Below are positions 7,336 to 13,515 of a DNA stretch of 32,682 nt, in pieces; position 1 is the first letter of the stretch, and the number at the start of each line of letters is the position of its first letter. Both the position numbers and the translations under genes were made by a program. The DNA comes from Acidobacteriota bacterium (GTDB taxonomy: Bacteria > Acidobacteriota > Blastocatellia > Pyrinomonadales > Pyrinomonadaceae): positions 1 through 32,682 of the forward strand of contig JAFAVK010000024.1 in NCBI GenBank assembly GCA_019242475.1, given 5' to 3'. The notes beneath the pieces were generated by a model. It had not been told where the DNA came from. It was given only the letters and a program-made list of their open reading frames with translations, and searched no databases.

Positions 7336-8403
7336 ATGAGACGTGAGCCGCCTTCCAACCTGCCGAGGGTCATCAACAGCACCGCCCCCGTCCGCGTCTG
7401 CGACAACGGCGGGTGGACTGACACATGGTTCGCACAACACGGCAAGGTCTTTAACATCGCCGTGCGCCCGCACGTCGAAGTCCAGGTGGAAGTCTCCCGA
7501 CGCAGCGACGCCGGCCCGCAAGTCCTCGTCAACACAGAGAACATCGAGACCCCGCGCGCAGGCGAGCCGCGCGGCGACTCCCTGCCTCATGCCGCCGTCG
7601 AACGCGTGGGCGTGCCGGACGGGCTTGCCATCCGGGTCAACGTCTTCTCCGAAGCGCCCGTCGGCGCTTCGACGGGGACATCCGCCTCCGTCACGGTCGC
7701 CCTCCTCGGCGCCCTCGACCGCCTCACGCCCGGCCGCACGTCGCCCCACGAGATCGCCTACCTCGCACACTCCGTCGAGACAGAACTCCTCGGGCGGCAG
7801 TCGGGAGTTCAAGACCAGCTCTGCGCGGCCTACGGCGGCGTCAACTTCATCGAGATCGAACGCTACCCCGACGCGCGCGTGTCGCGGGTGGAGACCTCGC
7901 ACGAGGTGCTGTGGGAGCTTGAGCGGCGGCTGTCGCTCGTCTATCTGGGTAAGGCTCACTGCTCAACGGACGTGCACGAGAAGGTCATCGAGTTTCTGGC
8001 GGACTCAGGCCCCGACTGCAAACAACTCGCCGACCTCCGCCGCACGGCCGAGGCGTCCCGGGATGCTCTTTTGTCCGGTGACTTCACAGCACTCGGACGC
8101 GCGATGTCTGAGAACACCGAGGCGCAGGGGCGCCTGCACCCGGAGATCATCGGCCGTGACGCCGCGCGCGTCATCGAGATCGCACGCAGGCACGGGGCGC
8201 TCGGCTGGAAGTTGAACGGGGCGGGAGGTGACGGCGGGTCTTTGACGATACTCGGCGCGACTTCATCTCGACAAGCGCGCGCCATGCTCGCCGAGATCGA
8301 GTCGGCCGACCCGCTCTTCAGGCGCGTCCGGGTAAGCCTCAGCCCCGACGGCCTGCGTGTGTGGGAGCGAACGCTTGATGCCGACCTTACACGCGCTTCT
8401 TGA
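7336..8403 (+). CDS. GHMP-family sugar kinase (HddA-like)
   Basis: 355 aa from the ATG at 7336. The protein has the GHMP kinase motifs in order: an N-terminal substrate motif APVRVCDNGGWTDTW (residues ~17-31), the ATP-binding PVGASTGTSASVTVALLGAL (~110-129), and the C-terminal glycine motif NGAGGDGGSLTILG (~293-306). The N-terminal motif is closest in style to heptose-7-phosphate kinases and L-fucose-kinase-like proteins, so the substrate is probably a sugar or sugar phosphate for cell-surface glycans (inference). The ribosome site is poor. Upstream in-frame starts exist, but homology-like sequence begins near 7360. Its 3' end overlaps the convergent TPR gene of cassette 2 by 17 bp. Confidence 0.8.
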   Translation: MRREPPSNLPRVINSTAPVRVCDNGGWTDTWFAQHGKVFNIAVRPHVEVQVEVSRRSDAGPQVLVNTENIETPRAGEPRGDSLPHAAVERVGVPDGLAIRVNVFSEAPVGASTGTSASVTVALLGALDRLTPGRTSPHEIAYLAHSVETELLGRQSGVQDQLCAAYGGVNFIEIERYPDARVSRVETSHEVLWELERRLSLVYLGKAHCSTDVHEKVIEFLADSGPDCKQLADLRRTAEASRDALLSGDFTALGRAMSENTEAQGRLHPEIIGRDAARVIEIARRHGALGWKLNGAGGDGGSLTILGATSSRQARAMLAEIESADPLFRRVRVSLSPDGLRVWERTLDADLTRAS

Positions 8404-9865
8404 TGATGCTCTTCAGACGCTTCTCCGGCGGGCTCCGCTTCTCCAACAGTTTCCGGTGTCTGAGGTTCAGCATCGAGAGGAACGTCTGGTGCCGGATGCC
8501 GAGCAGCTTGGCGGCCCGCGTGACGCTCCCGCCCGCCTCGTCCAGCGCACGCCCGATGAGCCTGGCCTCCAGCTCGTGCACGGCGTTGAAGATGGTGAAG
8601 TTCTTGTCGCCGAACTCCACGCCCGCGAGCCGGCCCATCACGACCCGCGCGCACTCCCTCAGCCGCTCGAACGCCTCCGGGTGCTGCGCCTCCCTGAGCA
8701 GCCTGTCGGCGCGCAGGTAGAGCTCGTACACCTCTTCGGGCGGGAGTGCGCGCCGCTCCCCGTGCGCTTCAATCAGCGTCAGCGCCGCGAGCCCGGCGCC
8801 GCACGACGCCCCCGCCTCCTCGGCCACCTGCACGGCCCGGCGCAGGACGCCGACGGAGGCATCAATCCTCCCCAGCCTCGCCCACACCAGCCCCTGGGTC
8901 GTCAGCGCCTCGGAGAGCAGCGCGGCCGCCCCGCCCCCCTCCAACGCCTGCACGGCACGCGCGATCACCCTGTCCGCCTCAACATAGTTCCTCTCCTCGA
9001 TAAGCACGCGGGCGCGCGTCTCGTCCACCTGCGCGAGCAGCCCCGCGTCCTTCAGCCTCCAGAGGATCGCGCCCGCGCGGTCGAGGTGTTCGTGCGCCTC
9101 GCCGTAGCGCCCCATCTTGCGGAGCAGGTTGGCGAGGTTGTTCTCGTTCGTCGCCCAGTAGCGCTCGTGCCCCGCCTTCTCCTGGTGGTAGATGGCTTCG
9201 GTGTACTCGATGACGGCCCTGTCCAGGTAATCGGGCCGCCCTTCCGTCGTCCCCAACTGCTTGAGCACGAGTGCCAGCAGGTTGTGGAAGTTGCCCCGGA
9301 GAGCGTGGCTCACTCTCTCGTCAAAGGTGAAGGCGTTGTCCTTCAGGACGGCGAGCGCGGCGTTATACCGCCCGTCGGAGAATTCGACGGTGGTGAGGCG
9401 CAGCACCGCTTTCGCCCGCCTCGCCACGTCAACGAGCCCGTCGAAGGCCGCCGTGAGAAGCACGCGCGCCTCGTCGTAAGCGTCATCCCGCCAGTAGCAA
9501 AGCGCCAGTTCGGTCTGCGCTATTGCCGCTTGACCTGCCTCCCCGAGCGACTCAAAGATGGAGATGCTTTCGCTAATAAGGTCTTTGGCGGCCGCCTGCG
9601 CCCCGAGTGTATGTTTACTCGCTCCGAGCCACCCCGAAAGAGCACCCGCCATTAGTAACACCTCGGCGGCGACCCTCTCACAGAGCCCTTCTATGTTTGG
9701 GCGCTGACCCACGCCCTGCCATAGATCGCCCAAAGCTTCGCGCGCGGCCTCATATTGACCCTTGTCAACGAAGTCCGCGGCCAGACGGCATCGCCATAAG
9801 GCGTGCTCGTCCGACGTAAGTGAAGGGCTATCTAGTTCCTTCAGACGTTCATCTGCTAAATTCAT
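8387..9865 (-). CDS. Cassette 2 regulator: TPR protein with C-terminal Fis-type HTH
   Basis: 492 aa from the ATG at 9865 (MNLADERLKELD), aligned with its paralogues; an in-frame start 20 codons upstream would run through the intergenic hairpin. It has the same layout as the cassette 1 regulator: helical TPR-like repeats, including AGHERYWATNENNLANLL, then a Fis-type HTH near residues 445-470 (GGSVTRAAKLLGIRHQTF...) and a basic RLKSIIKK tail. It looks the most diverged of the four, as does its partner peptide, which is what co-evolution of a receptor and ligand would give. Starts are 117 nt apart. Its 3' end overlaps the convergent GHMP kinase gene by 17 bp. Confidence 0.85.
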   Translation of the reverse strand: MNLADERLKELDSPSLTSDEHALWRCRLAADFVDKGQYEAAREALGDLWQGVGQRPNIEGLCERVAAEVLLMAGALSGWLGASKHTLGAQAAAKDLISESISIFESLGEAGQAAIAQTELALCYWRDDAYDEARVLLTAAFDGLVDVARRAKAVLRLTTVEFSDGRYNAALAVLKDNAFTFDERVSHALRGNFHNLLALVLKQLGTTEGRPDYLDRAVIEYTEAIYHQEKAGHERYWATNENNLANLLRKMGRYGEAHEHLDRAGAILWRLKDAGLLAQVDETRARVLIEERNYVEADRVIARAVQALEGGGAAALLSEALTTQGLVWARLGRIDASVGVLRRAVQVAEEAGASCGAGLAALTLIEAHGERRALPPEEVYELYLRADRLLREAQHPEAFERLRECARVVMGRLAGVEFGDKNFTIFNAVHELEARLIGRALDEAGGSVTRAAKLLGIRHQTFLSMLNLRHRKLLEKRSPPEKRLKSIIKKRV

Positions 9866-9982
9866 GTGAGGCCAGCCTTTCCTGCGTGTCCGCCAGAAAA
9901 ATGGCGGACGTGAAAAGACCGTCACCCCATCGACGGGACGTGACGGCTACTCCGGCTCCAAACTCCATAAAGGAAGAAAGTA
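9866..9982. promoter_or_regulatory. Cassette 2 divergent intergenic region with two inverted repeats
   Basis: Repeat A begins 19 nt upstream of the TPR ATG. CGTGTCCGCCA (9885-9895) pairs with TGGCGGACGTG (9902-9912) over 11 positions with two G-U-type pairs and a 6-nt loop. Repeat B, CCGTCAC (9919-9925) with GTGACGG (9940-9946), lies nearer the precursor gene. Both occupy the positions seen in the other cassettes, but the arm sequences are different. GGAAGAAAG precedes the precursor ATG as ribosome site; GAAAGG lies upstream of the TPR ATG. Confidence 0.65.
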
Positions 9983-10216
9983 ATGCGAAAGACTCTTTCT
10001 GCTTCGATCCTCGTGTTAGCGCTCTGCTCGACCGTCTTCGCGGGCGACATCCCCAGTCCGCCCGCCCCCTGCGCCGGCAACATCAGCAACCCGCCGCTTT
10101 CCGCGGGAGACATTCTCAGCCCGCCGAATGCGATTCCGTCGCCCGTTGACCAGACTGCCGGCGGCCTTGCGGGGGCCGCGCTAACTGTCCTCGATAGCGT
10201 GCTGGCGCTGTTCTAA
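9983..10216 (+). CDS. Cassette 2 exported peptide precursor with triple AGxI repeat (77 aa)
   Basis: The signal peptide MRKTLSASILVLALCSTVFA ends in V-F-A before Gly21. The mature part starts GDIPSPP and holds three copies of the motif AG[DN]I..PP, at residues 20-27, 31-38 and 41-48 (AGDIPSPP, AGNISNPP, AGDILSPP). A Pro-containing linker and a hydrophobic amphipathic C-terminus (LAGAALTVLDSVLALF) follow. The ribosome site GGAAGAAAG lies 4 nt before the ATG. Repeats that begin exactly at the predicted cleavage point suggest a precursor processed into several similar short peptides. This is inference; Pro-rich repeats also occur in surface linkers. Confidence 0.72.
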   Translation: MRKTLSASILVLALCSTVFAGDIPSPPAPCAGNISNPPLSAGDILSPPNAIPSPVDQTAGGLAGAALTVLDSVLALF

Positions 10217-10256
10217 ACAGCACCCACATGACTGTCTGCCTGGTTGAGCTGCACCT

Positions 10257-10360
10257 ATTGGCGGCCAGGTGCTAGTGTGTCTCGCGGCTGGCGGAATGCG
10301 GAGGCGGCGCCCACGCCCGGAGATTAACCCCGCCCGGCGGAGAATGCAACAGTTTTTGCG
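10257..10360 (+). repeat. Cassette 2 conserved 3' element
   Basis: Starts ATTGGCGGCCAGGTGCTAGT, 40 nt after the precursor stop. It shares TGTGTCTCGCGG, GGCGGAATGCGGAGG, GAGATTAACCC and a GAATGCAACAGTTTTTGC end with the other cassettes. Here the end of the element (10336-10354) is also complementary, at 17 of 19 positions, to 10411-10429. That would give a large hairpin with a 56-nt loop before the next gene. Confidence 0.8.
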
Positions 10361-10491
10361 CCCCGCCGAAAAGCAGACCGCCTCGCCCAAACTCTTGACT
10401 AACGCCGACGAACTGTTGCATCCTCCGCGCATCTGCCGGATTACTCTCCCTTTCAAGGATCGAGCCCGCGGTCGGAGGAGGTGGAAGAGGT

Positions 10492-10779
10492 ATGAAGAAG
10501 GTCACCATCTCGGCCTTAGCGTTCGCCGTTCTACTCGCCGCGGCGACTCCCGCCGGCTCGCAAACCCGGCCGCGCCGCGTCGGGCCGTCCCCCGACGTTT
10601 ACTCCGAGTCCGGCCCGCGGTCTCGCGCGGAAGAGGAGCGGGCGGCGGGCGAGCGGCCGCGTAGGGGGAGCCGTTGGCGCCGGGTGCTGTTCGAAGCGGG
10701 GCTCGCGGCGGCCGCCGTCCGGGGCGTGGGCCGCAGTTGCACCCCTTCGAGGCGCGTCATCGCCGGGGCGCCCCGTTAA
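10492..10779 (+). CDS. Small exported basic protein, unknown
   Basis: 95 aa with a Sec-type signal peptide (MKKVTISALAFAVLLAAATP, Ala-Gly-Ser cleavage region near residue 22). An Arg/Pro/Glu-rich linker follows, then a short hydrophobic segment at ~65-77 and a C-terminus with Arg-Ser-Cys-Thr-Pro-Ser. The start has a good purine-rich ribosome site (GGAGG, then GAAGAGG). I do not recognise a family. It may be a membrane-tethered or periplasmic small protein. It follows cassette 2's 3' element and precedes the DUF2760 operon by 213 nt, in which I see no gene. Confidence 0.5.
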   Translation: MKKVTISALAFAVLLAAATPAGSQTRPRRVGPSPDVYSESGPRSRAEEERAAGERPRRGSRWRRVLFEAGLAAAAVRGVGRSCTPSRRVIAGAPR

Positions 10780-10992
10780 CCCGCCCGGAACGCTTCGACA
10801 CAAAAAACTCACCAGGCAGACGACACCCCGTCGCGGCAGGATGGCCGCGACCTCTTCATCCACACGATTACTGCGCCCGCCCTCTAAACCCCCGCCCGCG
10901 CCGTTTGCTAAACACCCCGCAGCCCTTTAGCATACTCGTTTATTTGTCCGGCAGGATTTCTGCCTTATGTTCGCAGACATGGAGAGAGCCCG

Positions 10993-11550
10993 ATGATCGG
11001 ATTCGGCAAGAGAATTTCCTACGCCACCCGCTGCTTTTTCTCAGTCCTCTCGCGCGGCGAGGTGCCCGAGGACATCGCCCCCGAGGTGGTCAAAGGCGCG
11101 GCGCCGACGCCCGAGCCTGAGCCCGAGGTGAAAACGCTTCCCGCCGAGACGCGCCCGGCGGAGGAGTCGCCCGACCGCGCCGTGCAACTGCTCGCGCTCT
11201 TGCAGCGCGAGGGCCGCCTCGTCGATTTCTTCAGCGAAGAGATCGCGCCCTACCAGGACGCGCAGATCGGCGCGGCCGTGCGCGAGCTGCACGCCGGCTG
11301 CCGCAAGGCTCTGGCGCAGTACGTCACGCTGGAGCCGGTCATCGACGGCGAGGAGGATCGGCCGGTGACGGTCGAGGAGGGTTTCGACCCGGCCGCGGTC
11401 AAGCTCGTCGGGAACGTGACGGGCCGCCCGCCCCTGCGCGGCCTGCTCCGCCACCGCGGCTGGCGCGTGGCCGAGGTCAACCTGCCGTCGCTGCCGCCCG
11501 AAGGCGCCGGGCGCAAAGTCGTCGCCCCGGCCGAGGTGGAGATTCAGTAA
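10993..11550 (+). CDS. DUF2760 protein of the Hsp70 operon
   Basis: 185 aa, soluble, no signal peptide. After a variable acidic/Pro-rich stretch (residues ~30-58), the domain spans ~60-185: ALLQREGRLVDFFSEEIAPY, LEPVIDGEEDRPVTVEEGFDP, then LRHRGWRV, and the typical terminal VVAPAEVEIQ. This pattern matches DUF2760, a family repeatedly found next to two atypical Hsp70 genes, as here. GGAGAGAG lies 5 nt before the ATG. Function is unknown; the operon suggests a partner or substrate-adaptor of the Hsp70 pair. Confidence 0.82.
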   Translation: MIGFGKRISYATRCFFSVLSRGEVPEDIAPEVVKGAAPTPEPEPEVKTLPAETRPAEESPDRAVQLLALLQREGRLVDFFSEEIAPYQDAQIGAAVRELHAGCRKALAQYVTLEPVIDGEEDRPVTVEEGFDPAAVKLVGNVTGRPPLRGLLRHRGWRVAEVNLPSLPPEGAGRKVVAPAEVEIQ

Positions 11551-11619
11551 GTGATGAGTGATGAGTGATGAATGATGAATTAAGAGCTGTCTTCAATTCA
11601 TCACTCATCACTCATCACT
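11550..11619. repeat. GTGATGA-type inverted repeat in the DUF2760-hsp70 gap
   Basis: The arms 11550-11573 and 11596-11619 are complementary over 24 bp with a 22-nt loop. The left arm is a tandem of GTGATGA heptamers and begins at the last base of the DUF2760 stop codon. Since the arm is itself repetitive, alternative pairing registers exist. It lies in an operon gap, so on mRNA it could set 3'-end stability or differential expression of the downstream Hsp70 genes. It looks like a dispersed intergenic repeat. Confidence 0.8.
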
Positions 11620-11638
11620 CTCATAGAGGTGCATTCAT

Positions 11639-13480
11639 TTGGACACACGTTTCATTGTCGGAATTGATTTAGGCACGACCAACTCGGCGCTGGCGCAGTT
11701 CGACGCGGCCGCGCCCGAGGAGGAGGCGCGCATCACGGTCGAGGCCGTCCCGCAGTTGACCAACCCGAACGAGGTCGAGGAGCGGACGCTGCTCCCCTCC
11801 TTCCTCTACGTGCCGGGAGAGATGGACTTCCCCAAAGGCGCGCTCGCGCTGCCCTGGGAGCGCGAGCCGCAGGTCTTCGCCGGGGAACTCGCGCGCAAGC
11901 GCGGCGCGGAGAACCCTTCGCGCCTCGTCGCCTCGGCCAAGTCGTGGCTCTCCTACGCGGCCGTTGACCGCGCGTCGGCCATCCTGCCGTGGGGCGCGCC
12001 CGAGGAGGTGCGTAAGCTCTCGCCGGTCGAGGCGTCGGCCGAATACCTGCGCCACCTCCGCCAGTCGTGGGACGCGCGCGTCAACGCGAAGAAGAACCCG
12101 GAGCTAAGCTTAGGCGCGCAGCAGGTGATGCTCACCGTCCCCGCCTCCTTCGACGAGGAGGCGCGCGAGCTGACCCTGCGCGCGGCCCAGTCGGCCGGCC
12201 TGAATAACGTCACGCTCCTCGAAGAGCCGCAGGCCGCCTTCTACGCCTGGATCGACGCGCAGGGCGAAGCCTGGCGCAAGCGCGTGAAGGTCGGCGACCT
12301 CATCCTCGTCTGCGACGTGGGCGGCGGCACGACCGACTTCAGCCTCATCACCGTCTCGGAGGAGGAAGGCGCGCTCACACTCAAGCGCGTGGCCGTCGGC
12401 GAGCACATCCTGCTCGGCGGCGACAACATGGACTTGGCGCTCGCGCGACTCCTCCAACAGCGCCTCGAAGAGGAGGGGCACCGCGTAGACACCTGGCAAC
12501 TGCAAGGGCTCTGGCACCAGTGCCGTCTGGCGAAAGAGAAACTGTTCGCCGACCCGAAGAGCCAGAAGCAGCCGGTGACGCTTCTGGGCAAGGGCTCGAA
12601 GCTCGTCGGCGGCACGATCAAGACGGAGCTGCGCCGCGAAGACCTTGAGCGCGTTCTCGCCGACGGCTTCTTCCCCGCCGTGGGCCGAGACGAGACGCCC
12701 GCGCGCCAGCGGCGCATAGGCTTCCAGGAACTCGGCCTGCCCTACGCGGCCGACCCGGCCGTCACCAAGCACCTCGCGCGCTTTCTCGCGCAGCAGGCTT
12801 CGGGCGGGGCGGAGTCCGACCAGATTCGACGCGGCCCGAGCGGCTTTGCATGCCCGACGCACGTCCTCTTCAACGGCGGCGTGATGAAGGCGGGCGTGCT
12901 GCGCGAACGCGTCGTCGAAGTCATCAACAACTGGCTTCAGGCCGAAGGCTTCGAGCCGCTCGGCGTGTTGGACGCGCCCGACCTCGACCACGCGGTCGCG
13001 CGCGGCGCGGCCTACTACGGCCGTGCCAAGCGCGGGCGCGGCGTGCGCATCCGCAGCGGCGCGCCCCGCACCTACTACATCGGCATCGAGAGCGCCATGC
13101 CCGCCGTGCCGGGCCTGCCCGCCCCGCTCAAGGCGCTCTGCGTCGTGCCCTTCGGCATGGAGGAGGGGACGGAGGCCGCCGTTAAGGGGCGCGAGTTCGG
13201 GCTCGTGGTCGGCGAGCCGGCCGAGTTCCGCTTCCTCAGCTCGACCGTGCGCAAGGCCGACGAGGTCGGCAGCCTCGTCGAAGACTGGGGCGAAGAGATC
13301 GAGGAGCTGAGCCCGCTCGAAGTCACGCTCAACCTCGAAGGCAAGGAGGACACGGTGCTGCCCGTCCGCCTTGAGACGCGCGTGACCGAGGTCGGCACGC
13401 TCGAAGTCTGGTGCGTCTCGCGCGACGGCGCGCAGCGCTGGAAGCTTGAGTTCAACATCAGGGAGCAGGAAGAGAGTTAA
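11639..13480 (+). CDS. Atypical Hsp70-family ATPase (short form)
   Basis: 613 aa. The nucleotide-binding domain has the phosphate-1 motif GIDLGTTNSAL (residues ~8-18), the phosphate-2 motif CDVGGGTTDFSL (~223-234), and an adenosine-type FNGGVMKAG stretch (~411-419). A reduced C-terminal beta domain of about 120 residues follows, with ETRVTEVGTLEVWCVS, and there is no DnaK-type helical lid or EEVD tail. The start is TTG at 11639, with AGAGGTG about 9 nt upstream. Such proteins are divergent chaperone-like ATPases of unknown client. It sits between DUF2760 and a longer Hsp70, a conserved trio. Confidence 0.88.
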   Translation: MDTRFIVGIDLGTTNSALAQFDAAAPEEEARITVEAVPQLTNPNEVEERTLLPSFLYVPGEMDFPKGALALPWEREPQVFAGELARKRGAENPSRLVASAKSWLSYAAVDRASAILPWGAPEEVRKLSPVEASAEYLRHLRQSWDARVNAKKNPELSLGAQQVMLTVPASFDEEARELTLRAAQSAGLNNVTLLEEPQAAFYAWIDAQGEAWRKRVKVGDLILVCDVGGGTTDFSLITVSEEEGALTLKRVAVGEHILLGGDNMDLALARLLQQRLEEEGHRVDTWQLQGLWHQCRLAKEKLFADPKSQKQPVTLLGKGSKLVGGTIKTELRREDLERVLADGFFPAVGRDETPARQRRIGFQELGLPYAADPAVTKHLARFLAQQASGGAESDQIRRGPSGFACPTHVLFNGGVMKAGVLRERVVEVINNWLQAEGFEPLGVLDAPDLDHAVARGAAYYGRAKRGRGVRIRSGAPRTYYIGIESAMPAVPGLPAPLKALCVVPFGMEEGTEAAVKGREFGLVVGEPAEFRFLSSTVRKADEVGSLVEDWGEEIEELSPLEVTLNLEGKEDTVLPVRLETRVTEVGTLEVWCVSRDGAQRWKLEFNIREQEES

Positions 13481-13509
13481 TTCGAAATTTCAAATTTGAA
13501 ATTTCGAAT
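13480..13509. repeat. Perfect 30-bp palindrome between the two hsp70 genes
   Basis: Fifteen bases beginning ATTCGAAATTTCAAA are followed directly by their exact reverse complement, with no loop. It starts on the last base of the first hsp70 stop codon and ends 6 nt before the ATG of the second. In mRNA a hairpin here would cover the region where the ribosome site of the second gene should be, where only a weak GTGAG is visible. The AT-rich sequence is unlike the GC-rich surroundings. Confidence 0.9.
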
Positions 13510-13515
13510 CGTGAG

